Source of the DNA: Bacteroidales bacterium
GTDB lineage: Bacteria; Bacteroidota; Bacteroidia; Bacteroidales; VadinHA17
Length of the DNA: 64,000 bases
Assembly: GCA_016709865.1 (NCBI GenBank)
Contig: JADJLX010000005.1
Location: forward strand, 1,116,001 to 1,180,000
Direction of reading: 5' to 3'
Part shown: piece after piece, positions 34,970-44,571 of the stretch
How positions within the stretch are numbered: the stretch's first letter is position 1
Layout: each line of letters begins with the position of its first letter
The notes under the pieces: generated by a model
Database searches by the model: none
Seen by the model: only the letters and a program-made list of their open reading frames with translations
Told to the model about the DNA's origin: nothing
Made by a program: the position numbers and the translations under genes

Positions 34970-35557
34970 TTAATTCACTGTCAGACTAATCTTCTTCTCC
35001 TCCATCAGCTTTCTCATGTTGATGAGAGCATATCTCATCCTTCCGAGTGCTGTATTGATGCTTACATCAGTGATATCAGCAATTTCTTTAAAACTTAATC
35101 CTGCATAATGCCTCAGAATGACAACTTCGCGCTGATCATCGGGAAGCTGGGTTATCATTTTTCTGACATCAAGATGAATCTGCCGTTTTATCATATCATC
35201 CTCAACATTGTCCTCCGCGAACCTTTTCGAATTAAAAAGGTCCGATTCATAATTATCGTTTGAGATGGTATTCATCTGTTTAATCCTTCTGAAATGATCG
35301 ATGATTAGATTATGCGCTATCCGCATAACCCATGAGAGGAATTTTCCGTTATCGGAGTATTTTCCTGCTTTTACAGACTGAATTACCTTAAGGAAGGTAT
35401 CCTGGAAGATATCTTCAGCAAGAGCCTGATCGCGTATATAAAGACTTATATAAGCGAAAACTTTGTTCTTATGTCGGTGGATTAGCTGTTCAAAACATGA
35501 CTGCTCACCTTTTATGAATCTGAGTATCAGATCATAATCGGAAATCGTTTTATTCAT
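34970..35557 (-). CDS. ECF-type RNA polymerase sigma factor
   Basis: The 195 residues are a sigma-70 family ECF factor. Region 2 (about 20-90) includes QALAEDIFQDTFLKV and SWVMRIAHNLIIDHFRR. Region 4 (about 135-185) reads LPDDQREVVILRHYAGLSFK and SINTALGRMRYALINMRK, a helix-turn-helix. No FecR-type anti-sigma, TonB receptor or SusC/D pair is adjacent, so it is not a typical nutrient-uptake ECF factor. It diverges from uvrA with 156 bases between the starts. Confidence 0.93.
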   Translation of the reverse strand: MNKTISDYDLILRFIKGEQSCFEQLIHRHKNKVFAYISLYIRDQALAEDIFQDTFLKVIQSVKAGKYSDNGKFLSWVMRIAHNLIIDHFRRIKQMNTISNDNYESDLFNSKRFAEDNVEDDMIKRQIHLDVRKMITQLPDDQREVVILRHYAGLSFKEIADITDVSINTALGRMRYALINMRKLMEEKKISLTVN

Positions 35558-35665
35558 AACTCTCTCTTTAAATTAACTAGAGTAGAGATATTTCTATAGG
35601 CAGTCCTCCTTTGTTTTGAATTGATTCGTAATACAAAGAAAAGAATTTTTTTAATTTGAAAGTAT

Positions 35666-35673
35666 TACTTTTG
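35666..35673 (+). promoter_or_regulatory. Candidate -7 box for uvrA
   Basis: TACTTTTG matches TAnnTTTG, 41 bases before the uvrA ATG. No TTTG is found at the ideal -33 distance; one at 35655 is too close. Confidence 0.4.
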
Positions 35674-35713
35674 GGTTTTAACTGAACTTTAACACAAATC
35701 TAAAGGATTTAAG

Positions 35714-38494
35714 ATGCAGGGGAGTATTGAAATAAAGGGGGCCAGGGTACATAATCTTAAAAATGTAAGTCTCAATATACCAAGAAATAAGCTTGTAGTA
35801 ATTACAGGAGTGTCGGGTTCAGGTAAATCATCTCTTGCGTTTGATACAATCTATGCGGAAGGGCAAAGAAGATATGTAGAGAGCTTGTCAGCATATGCCC
35901 GTCAGTTCCTTGGAAGAATGAACAAGCCGGAAGTTGACTTCATAAACGGGATCCCTCCCGCTATAGCTATAGAACAGAAAGTAAATTCACGAAATCCCAG
36001 GTCAACAGTTGGAACCTCCACAGAGATTTATGACTACATGCGCCTGCTTTTTGCCAGGATCGGCCGCACATATTCTCCTGTCTCAGGGAAAGAGGTAAAA
36101 AAACACAGTGCTGACGATATCGTTGATTACCTGGCAGCACTCCCTGTAGGAACAAAGGTAATTATTACTTCATCTGGGGAAATACCGGCCAATATTGAAG
36201 CCTCAGAATACTTTTCTTTCCTGGCTAAACAGGGATTTAACAGGATCGAATCAGGAGGTGAACTAATAAAAACAGATGAAATTAAATCATTCAGGAATTA
36301 CAAACCCGGCAGTCAGATAAACATTGTTGTCGACCGCCTGGTTATTAGTCACGAAGCAGATAATTTCAGCAGGGCAGCTGAATCGGCCCAGACTGCTTTT
36401 CAAACAGGAAAGGGGTATTGCCAGGTTGTCATTCTTGATGATAATGGAGTAAGAAGAGAAAGTTTTTCCAATATTTTTGAAGAAGACGGAATCCTTTTTG
36501 AAGAACCCTCTGAGTTTCTGTTCAGCTTTAATAATCCGATTGGTGCATGCCCTGTATGTGAAGGATATAGTAAGATCATAGGCATAGATGAGAATCTTGT
36601 TATTCCTAATCAGAACCTCTCGGTTTATGAAGATGCAATTGTATGCTGGAAAGGTGAAACAATGAAGAAATGGAAAGAGAGGCTGATTGCAAATGCTGAA
36701 CAATTCGACTTTCCCATTCATAAACCGTATTATCAGCTCACCGATGAACAGAGAACTCTCTTATGGAAGGGGAACAAATATTTTTATGGTCTTAACCGTT
36801 TCTTTGAACATCTTGAAGAGAAAAAATTTAAGATTCAGTACAGGGTCCTTCTTAGCCGCTATCGCGGCAAAACAACCTGTCCGGAATGCAAAGGATCCAG
36901 ACTTAAAAAAGAGGCAGGGTATGTCAAGGTAGCCGGGAAGACTATTCAGGATCTGGTTTCTGTTCCTGTCGGGAAACTGTACGATATAATTACAACACTT
37001 GAATTTGATGAGACAGATGCAAAAGTTGCAGACCGGCTTATCAAAGAGATCTCAGTAAGACTCAGGTTCCTTATCGATGTGGGACTCCCCTATCTAACAC
37101 TCGACAGACTTTCAGCAACATTATCCGGAGGCGAGTCTCAGCGAATTAATCTTTCAACATCGCTGGGAAGCAACCTTGTGGGATCGATGTACATTCTCGA
37201 TGAGCCAAGCATAGGACTCCATCCCCGCGATACTAACCTGCTTATTAAGGTACTCAAACAGCTGCGCGACTTTGGCAATTCGGTTATTGTTGTGGAACAC
37301 GAAGAAGAGATAATCAGGGCTGCCGACCAGATTATTGATCTTGGACCGGAAGCAGGCAGGCTAGGCGGAGAGATAGTTTATCAGGGCGGACTAAATCTGA
37401 CTACATCAAACAAATCTCTGACAGCAGGTTACCTCAGCGGAAGACTTACCGTACCTGTTCCAAAAGGGAGGAGGAAATGGAACAGTTACGTTGAGATAAA
37501 AGGAGCTCGCGAGAATAACCTGAAGAATATTGATGTTAAATTTCCCCTTCATACAATAACTGCAGTAACAGGTGTAAGCGGTTCAGGTAAATCGAGTCTG
37601 ATCTCAGACATATTATATAAGGTACTCTCCTCGAAAATAAATGGAACAAATTTAAAACCTGGTCAGTTCAGTGATATTTCAGGCGATGTTGCCGGACTCA
37701 CAGGTATTGAACTGGTAGATCAGAATCCCATTGGAAGATCGAGCAGGTCAAATCCGGTAACCTACCTGAAAGCTTATGATGAAATAAGAAAACTCTATTC
37801 CGAGCAACAGGCATCGGTGCAGAATAATTTTAAGGCATCACACTTCTCATTCAATATTGAAGGAGGAAGGTGTGAAGAGTGTCAGGGTGAAGGTATCATT
37901 AGAGTAGAGATGCAGTTTATGGCCGATGTTGAACTGACATGCGAAAACTGTAAAGGAATGAGATTCAGAAAAGACATCCTGGAGGTAAGGTACCATGGAA
38001 AGAATATTTATGATATGCTTGAGATGACAATTGACGATGCAATTGATTTTTTCAACTCACACCCCGGAAAAAGCGAAAAAAGAATCACCGATAAGCTCAA
38101 ACCTCTTTCGGACGTAGGTTTGGGATATATAAAGATGGGACAATCGTCAAGCACTCTTTCAGGCGGCGAAAGTCAGAGGGTGAAGCTAGCCTACTTTCTA
38201 AGCCAGGAAAAGGGCAGCGGTCATATACTCTTTATCTTCGACGAACCAACAACAGGATTGCACTTTCATGATATAAACAAACTCCTGAAATCAATAAATG
38301 CACTGGTTGATCATGGTCATTCAGTGATACTTATTGAACATAATCAGGAGGTAATCAAGTGTTCAGACTGGGTAATTGACCTTGGACCAGAGGGTGGTGA
38401 AAAAGGTGGCTATCTTGTCTTTGAAGGGAAACCGGAAGATCTGGCTAAATGTAAGGAATCCTATACGGGTCGTTATCTGGCACCTAAATTGTGA
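35714..38494 (+). CDS. uvrA: Excinuclease ABC subunit A
   Basis: This is the DNA damage sensor of nucleotide excision repair, 926 residues with two ABC ATPase halves. Walker A motifs GVSGSGKS are at about 33-40 and 620-627. ABC signatures are [12 protein letters not shown] and [12 protein letters not shown], and Walker B motifs [12 protein letters not shown] and [12 protein letters not shown]. The zinc-binding Cys sets are present: GACPVCEG with [10 protein letters not shown], and RCEECQGEG with CENCKGMR. The length is normal for the main UvrA of Bacteroidota. It is followed by a perfect palindrome and a T-rich hairpin. Confidence 0.97.
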   Translation: MQGSIEIKGARVHNLKNVSLNIPRNKLVVITGVSGSGKSSLAFDTIYAEGQRRYVESLSAYARQFLGRMNKPEVDFINGIPPAIAIEQKVNSRNPRSTVGTSTEIYDYMRLLFARIGRTYSPVSGKEVKKHSADDIVDYLAALPVGTKVIITSSGEIPANIEASEYFSFLAKQGFNRIESGGELIKTDEIKSFRNYKPGSQINIVVDRLVISHEADNFSRAAESAQTAFQTGKGYCQVVILDDNGVRRESFSNIFEEDGILFEEPSEFLFSFNNPIGACPVCEGYSKIIGIDENLVIPNQNLSVYEDAIVCWKGETMKKWKERLIANAEQFDFPIHKPYYQLTDEQRTLLWKGNKYFYGLNRFFEHLEEKKFKIQYRVLLSRYRGKTTCPECKGSRLKKEAGYVKVAGKTIQDLVSVPVGKLYDIITTLEFDETDAKVADRLIKEISVRLRFLIDVGLPYLTLDRLSATLSGGESQRINLSTSLGSNLVGSMYILDEPSIGLHPRDTNLLIKVLKQLRDFGNSVIVVEHEEEIIRAADQIIDLGPEAGRLGGEIVYQGGLNLTTSNKSLTAGYLSGRLTVPVPKGRRKWNSYVEIKGARENNLKNIDVKFPLHTITAVTGVSGSGKSSLISDILYKVLSSKINGTNLKPGQFSDISGDVAGLTGIELVDQNPIGRSSRSNPVTYLKAYDEIRKLYSEQQASVQNNFKASHFSFNIEGGRCEECQGEGIIRVEMQFMADVELTCENCKGMRFRKDILEVRYHGKNIYDMLEMTIDDAIDFFNSHPGKSEKRITDKLKPLSDVGLGYIKMGQSSSTLSGGESQRVKLAYFLSQEKGSGHILFIFDEPTTGLHFHDINKLLKSINALVDHGHSVILIEHNQEVIKCSDWVIDLGPEGGEKGGYLVFEGKPEDLAKCKESYTGRYLAPKL

Positions 38495-38511
38495 TTCATC
38501 GTATAAAACAC

Positions 38512-38539
38512 GTAGAGACGCGATGCATCGCGTCTCTAC
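38512..38539. repeat. Perfect 28-bp palindrome downstream of uvrA
   Basis: The arms are GTAGAGACGCGATG and its exact reverse complement CATCGCGTCTCTAC, with no loop. It lies between the convergent uvrA and 38581-39027 genes. Similar GAGACGCGAT palindromes are known as dispersed repeats in several bacterial phyla. Confidence 0.85.
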
Positions 38540-38554
38540 AATATTAACAGCATT

Positions 38555-38584
38555 AAAACATTTTTTTGCAAAATGTTTTTTTAT
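38555..38584 (+). terminator. Probable terminator of uvrA
   Basis: Stem AAAACATTTT (38555-38564) and AAAATGTTTT (38570-38579) with a five-base loop, then more T. The AT-rich stem is weak but the T-run is clear; it abuts the stop codon of the opposing gene. Confidence 0.55.
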
Positions 38585-39027
38585 TTTTTGATTTTGAATC
38601 CGAACATAATTGCCACGCAACCGCTGGCAGGTGTGTCGCCGGGCTGATTGAAAGAAGAAACCTTTACAACCAGTTTAAGCTGCTGGCTTGACTGAAGCTT
38701 AAAATCCCATGTTTTTACGTATTTCCCATCCTTTTTGTTTGTGTAAAGTACATTCTTGTTGGCATCCAGTACTTTAAACTCTACATCAGGAAGCTTATCC
38801 TCACCAACAATAGCAACCCTGTATTCCATGTCGGAGTAGAATGTTTTATACAATTCTGCCTCCTCACCTTCAACTAATATAGCAGCATGGTAATTACCAT
38901 CGTGGGTATATGAACCAAGTTCTGGAAGACAAACCTTCTTGGCGAATGCTTTACATTGTGCATTGGCACTAACAGCATTGCCTAATAATAACAATGCCAG
39001 TATCGGGAGTATTTTAAATATTCTCAT
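38581..39027 (-). CDS. Exported small protein of unknown function
   Basis: The 148 residues start with a signal peptide (LPILALLLLGNAVSANAQ). The mature part has three Cys (two early, in CKAFAKKVC, one late, in SGCVAIMFGFKIKK) and reads as beta-strand rich (VEFKVLDANKNVLYTNK, LKLVVKVSSF), like a small beta sandwich that may hold a disulphide. I do not recognise a family. It starts 8 bases after the stop of the lipoprotein gene upstream, so they form an operon and may act together in the periplasm. Confidence 0.8.
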   Translation of the reverse strand: MRIFKILPILALLLLGNAVSANAQCKAFAKKVCLPELGSYTHDGNYHAAILVEGEEAELYKTFYSDMEYRVAIVGEDKLPDVEFKVLDANKNVLYTNKKDGKYVKTWDFKLQSSQQLKLVVKVSSFNQPGDTPASGCVAIMFGFKIKK

Positions 39028-39035
39028 AGCAGTAG

Positions 39036-39953
39036 TTATTTTACAAATGTACCTCTGATTTCAGCAACAGTAGCGGCGAGTTCTTTGAAAACTTCAGGAG
39101 TCATATCGGTTTTAACCTCCGACTTGAGCACTGTGGTGTTGGAAGCCTGGTCAAACTCAGGTCTTACCGGTGAAGTTGAAATTGAAATCTTGTCAAAAAC
39201 AGTTTTCAGTTTTGTTACCTGAACCATCAGCTCGTCAACAGCAGGGTTACCCTTGCTGCTCTCAAGAAGATTCAGAAGGATGCCGATTGACAATTTCTGG
39301 TCGATAATTCTGCCAACAAGTTTGTTACCGTTAAAATCGTTCATATCTACGAGTTGGGTTGAGATATATAACCCTTCAAACCAACCACCTACAAGAACCA
39401 TAGCTGCAACAGCAGGTTGTCCGTTATCTTCCAGGTATGAATTTGAGTTCATAAATGTTTCGCTGACAATCTCCATTATAACCTCGCTGTTGTTGATGTT
39501 CTCCTCAAGACGATCAATAGTTGACTGCTCGATAGCTTTAAGGATACCAAGTCCGTCGGCCATTTTTTTAGCAGCATTCATATAATCAATAATCAGCTGG
39601 GTCTGCTCATACATACTTGCAAAACTCAGATCGCAGGTATATATTCCGAGATTAAGAGCCATGCTTTTATTAGTAACATAAGAATTTACATTGTTTACAT
39701 TATTAAGAAGAGCATGGTCGAACCTGGCTCCGGCTGATTTAATAAGCATTGCTGATTCGAGTGGAGAAGGCAGGGCATTAAATATCTTTTCTGCCTGCTT
39801 AATGTCCTCATATACAGCTGCATTGTCTTTAGGAACATCAACCGATACTTCGTCCTTCTCTGCTTTTGGACCACCTTTACAGCCTATAAGCAAACTGGCA
39901 AAAAGAAAAACTACCATTATGATCCCTGAACTAAATCCATATTTTTTATTCAT
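39036..39953 (-). CDS. Lipoprotein of unknown function
   Basis: 305 residues. The signal peptide ends with LLIGC (lipid Cys25), followed by KGGPKAEKDE, a charged stretch as often found on exported Bacteroidota lipoproteins. The rest is mainly alpha-helical (EDIKQAEKIFNALPSPLESA, then long helices to about 270). No named domain is recognised; similar all-helical lipoproteins are annotated as hypothetical in this phylum. The gene is co-transcribed with the small exported protein downstream. Confidence 0.82.
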   Translation of the reverse strand: MNKKYGFSSGIIMVVFLFASLLIGCKGGPKAEKDEVSVDVPKDNAAVYEDIKQAEKIFNALPSPLESAMLIKSAGARFDHALLNNVNNVNSYVTNKSMALNLGIYTCDLSFASMYEQTQLIIDYMNAAKKMADGLGILKAIEQSTIDRLEENINNSEVIMEIVSETFMNSNSYLEDNGQPAVAAMVLVGGWFEGLYISTQLVDMNDFNGNKLVGRIIDQKLSIGILLNLLESSKGNPAVDELMVQVTKLKTVFDKISISTSPVRPEFDQASNTTVLKSEVKTDMTPEVFKELAATVAEIRGTFVK

Positions 39954-40047
39954 GATTTAAATATTTAAGTGTCTAACCTAATTCCCGACTAAATTACTAT
40001 AATATTTTTATTTTTCAAAAACAGCTTCAAGTAATTGACTCTATTTA

Positions 40048-40055
40048 TACCTTTG
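40048..40055 (+). promoter_or_regulatory. Candidate -7 box for the 171-residue protein gene
   Basis: TACCTTTG matches TAnnTTTG, 17 bases before the ATG at 40072. No -33 box is seen at the ideal distance. Confidence 0.4.
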
Positions 40056-40071
40056 GATCAAATTTTCCATT

Positions 40072-40587
40072 ATGATCAAATCCGAAAAAAAGCTCAAAGA
40101 TCTTTCAGCATTACTCAATAAAGATAACAATATTCTGATTAACGAAGCTATCGGATTATTAAGAGATGAATTACCTTTCGAGGGTGCTATCGGTGCAATC
40201 ATCTCCTATTACGACCGATGCGATGATTTCGCAGTCCGGAAAACGATTGAGGGTTTCATGAACGACATAAAAGATCAGTCGGCTTGCACCGAAGTTATAA
40301 CTGAAATCAGGAAACCATGGAAAGATGAGACGATAAGCATGCTGGTTTCATCCTGCTGGCAATCAGGACTGGACTACTCGGAATTTTCAACAGATTTCGC
40401 AGGTGTGTTTGTAAGAGGCGACTATATTACTGCTATTGAATGCCTTACAGTCATAGAAGAGTCTGCTTCTGAGTTAACAACAGTTGTAAAAGATGAAATA
40501 AAAAAAATAGTCACAGAAAGTTCTTCTGCCTTTTCGCATGAAAAGAAATCACTTACCGACGAACTGATGGTAATACTTGACAGATAA
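40072..40587 (+). CDS. Small acidic alpha-helical protein of unknown function
   Basis: The 171 residues have no signal peptide, are mostly helical and acidic, with short HEAT-like pairs of helices (LINEAIGLLRDELPFEGAIG, AIISYYDRCDDFAVRKTIEG). The product is probably cytosolic. Its stop codon directly abuts that of the opposing DHODH-like gene, with no base between. Function cannot be assigned. Confidence 0.75.
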   Translation: MIKSEKKLKDLSALLNKDNNILINEAIGLLRDELPFEGAIGAIISYYDRCDDFAVRKTIEGFMNDIKDQSACTEVITEIRKPWKDETISMLVSSCWQSGLDYSEFSTDFAGVFVRGDYITAIECLTVIEESASELTTVVKDEIKKIVTESSSAFSHEKKSLTDELMVILDR

Positions 40588-41565
40588 TTAATCTACTGAA
40601 GAAAAATATTTCATAAACTGCGTCCTTTCAAAAACAGTAGGCTTTTCGTAGTTTACCCAGTTTAGTTTACCTCTGAATTCATCTGTGTTCTTAAAATTGT
40701 TTTTCGTCATCCAGTCACTTAATTCCAGATTCAGCTGCTTAAGATATCCGATCCCTTTCTGATATAATACAGAGCACACCTGAACTGTATCAGCTCCCGC
40801 CAGAAGGTATCTGACAACATCATCACCGCTATGCACACCTGTCGATGCCGAGATATTAATCTTAATATCCTGGGCACTCGTCATGGCGATCCACCTCAGC
40901 ACATCCCTTCTTTCTTCACTCTTGCTGAAAATAGAAGCAGGTACTATCTCAAGTTTCTTAACATCAATATCAGGTTCATAAAACCGGTTAAACATTACAA
41001 CTCCTTCAACACCTCTCATATAGAACTGATCAACCATATACAGAATATTCGAGAACCTTGAACCGATCTTCAATACAAGCGGGATTTTAACTTTGTTTTT
41101 AAGCTTCTCGATTAGTTCAAAATATACTTTTTCTGAATCTGCGGATGATATTTTTCTGTTGACCGGCATGAAAAACATGTTAATCTCAAGGGCATCAGCA
41201 CCCGATTCTGCGATAATTCCGGCAAAATCGATCCACCCCTCCGATGAAAAACAGTTGATACTTGGGATAACGGGAATGGTTAGCTTCTTCTTTGCATTTT
41301 TAACAAGTGCCAGATATTCATCAACAGAATGTGATTTAGTATAATACGTAATATAATCATCAGCTTCAGGGTAACCGGTTGACGATGGCAGACTGTTTAC
41401 ATGATACATGATCTGCTCCTCAAAAAGCGACTTGAGTACCACTGCACCTGCACCATTTTCCTCTGCTTCAAGCAGTCCCTCAACTGTTGAAGTAAGCCTG
41501 CTGCTGCTAAGAATAACCGGACTTTTTAATCTAAGTCCCAGATAATTTGTTGTAAGCTTTTCCAT
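40588..41565 (-). CDS. Dihydroorotate dehydrogenase-like flavoprotein
   Basis: This 325-residue TIM barrel resembles class 1 dihydroorotate dehydrogenases: LGLRLKSPVILSSSRLTST at the start, IPSINCFSSEGW, ALEINMFF, LVLKIGSRF and AGADTVQVCSVLYQKG for flavin phosphate binding. The length and some active-site positions differ from true PyrD, and Bacteroidota carry this as an additional paralogue of unknown substrate. It follows the PLP-binding gene by 11 bases, so the two are probably one operon. Confidence 0.85.
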   Translation of the reverse strand: MEKLTTNYLGLRLKSPVILSSSRLTSTVEGLLEAEENGAGAVVLKSLFEEQIMYHVNSLPSSTGYPEADDYITYYTKSHSVDEYLALVKNAKKKLTIPVIPSINCFSSEGWIDFAGIIAESGADALEINMFFMPVNRKISSADSEKVYFELIEKLKNKVKIPLVLKIGSRFSNILYMVDQFYMRGVEGVVMFNRFYEPDIDVKKLEIVPASIFSKSEERRDVLRWIAMTSAQDIKINISASTGVHSGDDVVRYLLAGADTVQVCSVLYQKGIGYLKQLNLELSDWMTKNNFKNTDEFRGKLNWVNYEKPTVFERTQFMKYFSSVD

Positions 41566-41576
41566 TTATTAAAAGT

Positions 41577-42251
41577 TTATTTTTTTATTCTTTCTCCAAA
41601 AATGAGACTGCCAATTCTTACCATTGTGCTTCCCTCTCCGATAGCCGCTTCAAAATCGCCCGACATTCCCATTGAGATCTCCTTAAAATGAGGCGATGAT
41701 GAAAAGTATTTCTCCTTAAGTGTTTTAAAGCAACCTGCAAGAAAACCAAATTCTTTACGCACCTTATCCATGTCAGAGGTGAAAGTAGCCATGCCCATTA
41801 CACCGCAGATATTTACATTTTTTAGTGTTGTAAAACCATTCATATCTCCAATATCGGTAAGTTCCTTCAAACTGAATCCGAATTTCGTTTCTTCATCAGC
41901 AATATATATCTGAAGAAGACAGTCAACAATTCTGTTAATCTTCTGGGCTTCCGAATTAATTGCAGTCAGCAGCCTGAGGGAATCAACCGACTGTACCATA
42001 GCTACATAAGGGATAATATATTTCACCTTATTCCTCTGCAGATGTCCGATCAGGTGCCATTCAATATCTGCAGGCAACAGATCCTTTTTGTTAAGTATTT
42101 CCTGAACCCGGTTCTCCCCAAAACATCTTTGTCCAGCGCTGTAAGCCTCAAGAATATCAGAAACTGGTTTTGTTTTTGATACAGCAATCAACTTAACAGA
42201 TTTAGGAATCTGTGACTTGAAAAAAATAATATTTGATCCAATTTCAGCCAT
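41577..42251 (-). CDS. YggS/PROSC family pyridoxal phosphate-binding protein
   Basis: From the ATG at 42251 the protein has 224 residues. A longer frame from 42293 only reads through the GC-rich repeat, so it is rejected. The PLP Lys is in KLIAVSKTKP (Lys26), and the family marks CFGENRVQEI, EWHLIGHLQRNK and ISMGMSGDFEAAIGEGSTMV are present. The family buffers PLP and affects amino-acid balance; it is not an enzyme with a known reaction. It leads an operon with the DHODH-like gene. Confidence 0.94.
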   Translation of the reverse strand: MAEIGSNIIFFKSQIPKSVKLIAVSKTKPVSDILEAYSAGQRCFGENRVQEILNKKDLLPADIEWHLIGHLQRNKVKYIIPYVAMVQSVDSLRLLTAINSEAQKINRIVDCLLQIYIADEETKFGFSLKELTDIGDMNGFTTLKNVNICGVMGMATFTSDMDKVRKEFGFLAGCFKTLKEKYFSSSPHFKEISMGMSGDFEAAIGEGSTMVRIGSLIFGERIKK

Positions 42252-42259
42252 CTTTTTCT

Positions 42260-42354
42260 GCCCACTACCCCCTAAAGGGGGTTTAAAATCCAATAGTGAT
42301 ATGTAAAATTCTTAATGTGAATAACTTAGCCCCCCTTTAGGGGGGTTGGGGGGC
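42260..42354. repeat. REPIN-like GC-rich inverted doublet, copy 4
   Basis: Left palindrome 42260-42281 (CCCCCTAAAGGGGG core) and right palindrome 42329-42354 (CCCCCCTTTAGGGGGG then TTGGGGGGC) lie between the yggS-like gene and the DUF1015 gene, both on the minus strand. The spacer is about 47 bases. Confidence 0.8.
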
Positions 42355-42360
42355 AATAAA

Positions 42361-43611
42361 TCAGTCAAGGAGGTGTATAACCAAACCACTTCTTAACTTA
42401 GGTTCAAACCAGGTTGTTTTCGGAGGCATGATATTACCCGAATCAGCTATTTTAATGAGCTGATCCATCGATACAGGATAAAGTGCGAAGGCAACCTTCA
42501 TCTCACCACTATCAACCCTCTTCTTAAGCTCTCCGAGACCTCTTATACCCCCAATAAAGTCAATACGTTTCGATCTCCTCAGATCCTGAATGTCAAGAAT
42601 TGGACTGAGAATCTGATTTGTCAGAATAGTAACATCCAGAACACCTATAGGATCGTTGTCATTATATGTTCCTTCCTTAGCTGTCAGACTATACCATTTC
42701 CCTTGGAGATACATTGAAAAATTATGCAATTTATTGGGTTTGTAGGTTTTAACTCCTTTCTCTTTGATTATAAATCCCTTTTCAAGTCTCTTAAGAAGAT
42801 CATCTGCCGACAATCCGTTAAGATCCTTAATGGTTCTGTTATAATCAATTATCCTCAACTGATTATCAGGAAAATGCACCGCAAGGAAAAAATTATACTC
42901 CTCTTTTCCATTGTGTTTCGGATTCTGCTCTCTCTTCTCTTTGCCTACCAGTGCTGCAGCTGCAGTACGATGATGTCCGTCAGCAACATATGTATAAGGG
43001 ACTTTTTTTGCGAAAAGCTTCTCAATCTCTTTATTGGTTTCCGGGTTCTTAACCACCCAGAAATGATGTCCAAAGCCGTCTTCAGCAACAAAATCATATT
43101 CAGGTTTATCTTCTGTAACGATCCTGGCCACAATATCATCTAGCTCTTTAACAGCAGGATAGGTAAAAAATACAGGTTCTATATTTGCATTATTCACCCG
43201 AACATGCACCATTCTGTCCTGCTCTTTATCAGGTCGTGTAAGTTCATGTTTCTTAATAACACCATTCAGATAATCATCAACTGAGGCACAACCAACAATT
43301 CCGTACTGTGTCCTTCCTTTCATCGTCTGGGCATAAATATAGAAATGCAGTTTACTATCCTGTACCAGCCACCCTTTTTTCTGCCATTTTGAAAAATTCT
43401 CAACCGATTTTTTATACACTTCATCTGAATGAGTATCAGTATCTGCCGGAAGATCTATTTCAGATCGTGTGATATGAAGCAACGAACATTCTTTTCCTTC
43501 AGCCATCTTAATGGCTTCTTCGGTATTCATTACATCATATGGCAGACAGGCCAGATCTTTAGCAATTTCATGAGGAGGTCTTAACCCCCTGAAAGGTTTA
43601 ACTATCGCCAT
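42361..43611 (-). CDS. DUF1015 family protein
   Basis: This 416-residue cytosolic protein has the family marks FRGLRPPHEIAKDLACLPYD, a DGHHRTAAA motif in TYVADGHHRTAAAALVGKE, and SKRIDFIGGIRGLGEL. Proteins of DUF1015 have no firm reaction. It is third in an operon after serC and serA, with 19 bases between, and this order is common in Bacteroidales, hinting at a part in serine metabolism. No phosphoserine phosphatase gene is in the window, so a link to that step is an open idea only. Confidence 0.9.
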   Translation of the reverse strand: MAIVKPFRGLRPPHEIAKDLACLPYDVMNTEEAIKMAEGKECSLLHITRSEIDLPADTDTHSDEVYKKSVENFSKWQKKGWLVQDSKLHFYIYAQTMKGRTQYGIVGCASVDDYLNGVIKKHELTRPDKEQDRMVHVRVNNANIEPVFFTYPAVKELDDIVARIVTEDKPEYDFVAEDGFGHHFWVVKNPETNKEIEKLFAKKVPYTYVADGHHRTAAAALVGKEKREQNPKHNGKEEYNFFLAVHFPDNQLRIIDYNRTIKDLNGLSADDLLKRLEKGFIIKEKGVKTYKPNKLHNFSMYLQGKWYSLTAKEGTYNDNDPIGVLDVTILTNQILSPILDIQDLRRSKRIDFIGGIRGLGELKKRVDSGEMKVAFALYPVSMDQLIKIADSGNIMPPKTTWFEPKLRSGLVIHLLD

Positions 43612-43630
43612 CTTTAAATTAGAATATGTA

Positions 43631-44554
43631 TTACTTGTTCAGTTTATATTTATCAATGCCTTTTCTGAAGTAGTTAATAACCTGTCGTGCCGCAGCCACA
43701 CCGGCATTGATATTGGCTTCTTCGGTCTGGGCACCCATTTTTTTTGCGGTAAAAATATATCTTCCCTTATACTTTTCTTCAAATACTGCTTTGCAATCGG
43801 GCTCAATATCTGAAAGATAGCAAAAGTCCGACCGCTCCTCAAAGACTTTAAGCAATCCGTCTTCATCTATAACTTCTTTCCTGGCAGTATTTACAAGTAC
43901 AGCATTCTGAGGCATCCTTTTCAAAAGATCATAACCAATCAGTTTACTTGTCCTGTCATTATACGGCATATGTATTGACATATACTGGCATTTTGAATAG
44001 AGCTCTTCGATAGTAATAATTTGTTTTGCCCCATTGTTTTTCATCACCCTTTCGCTTACGAAAGGATCGTAAGTGTAAGTATCCATACCAAACCCTCTGG
44101 CAATATCGGCAACATATTTTCCAACGTTACCGAAGCCATGCAATCCAAGAGTTTTCATTCTGAGTTCACTCCCCGACACCTTCCCGCTAAAGCCTCCCCT
44201 GATCTGATAGAGCAGTAATTCGAAGACCAGTTCTGCTACTGCATTTGAATTCTGACCCGGAGTATTCATTGCAATAACATTATGTTCGGTACATGCTTTT
44301 ACATCAAGGTTATCATAACCTGCACCTGCCCTTACAACAATCTTTAATTTTTTTGCTGCATCAAGCACTTCAGCAGTGACCAGATCACTTCTGACTATCA
44401 GGGCATCTACATCAGATACGACTGATAGCAGTTCTGACTTATCTTTATAATTCTCAAGTAACTCAAGCTGATAACCAGCGGCTTCCGTAACTTCCCGGAT
44501 CTGTCGGATAGCAATAGGGGCAAATGGTTTTTCAGTTGCAACAAGGATTTTCAT
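43631..44554 (-). CDS. serA: D-3-phosphoglycerate dehydrogenase, short form
   Basis: The 307 residues oxidise 3-phosphoglycerate in the first step of serine synthesis. Family motifs are RAGAGYDNLDVKACTEHN, the NAD-binding GLHGFGNVGKYVADIARGFG, MPYNDRTSKLIG and NTARKEVIDEDGL. There is no C-terminal ACT domain, so serine feedback through that domain is absent. It lies 17 bases after serC, in the same operon. Assignment to serine synthesis rests mostly on this pairing, as related hydroxyacid dehydrogenases look alike. Confidence 0.92.
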   Translation of the reverse strand: MKILVATEKPFAPIAIRQIREVTEAAGYQLELLENYKDKSELLSVVSDVDALIVRSDLVTAEVLDAAKKLKIVVRAGAGYDNLDVKACTEHNVIAMNTPGQNSNAVAELVFELLLYQIRGGFSGKVSGSELRMKTLGLHGFGNVGKYVADIARGFGMDTYTYDPFVSERVMKNNGAKQIITIEELYSKCQYMSIHMPYNDRTSKLIGYDLLKRMPQNAVLVNTARKEVIDEDGLLKVFEERSDFCYLSDIEPDCKAVFEEKYKGRYIFTAKKMGAQTEEANINAGVAAARQVINYFRKGIDKYKLNK

Positions 44555-44571
44555 AATTCTTTATATTTTGG

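Noticed and set aside
42252-42293. Longer N terminus for the YggS-like protein
   Set aside because: The added residues (FKPPLGGSGQK) come from translation of a GC-rich palindromic repeat and have no family match.
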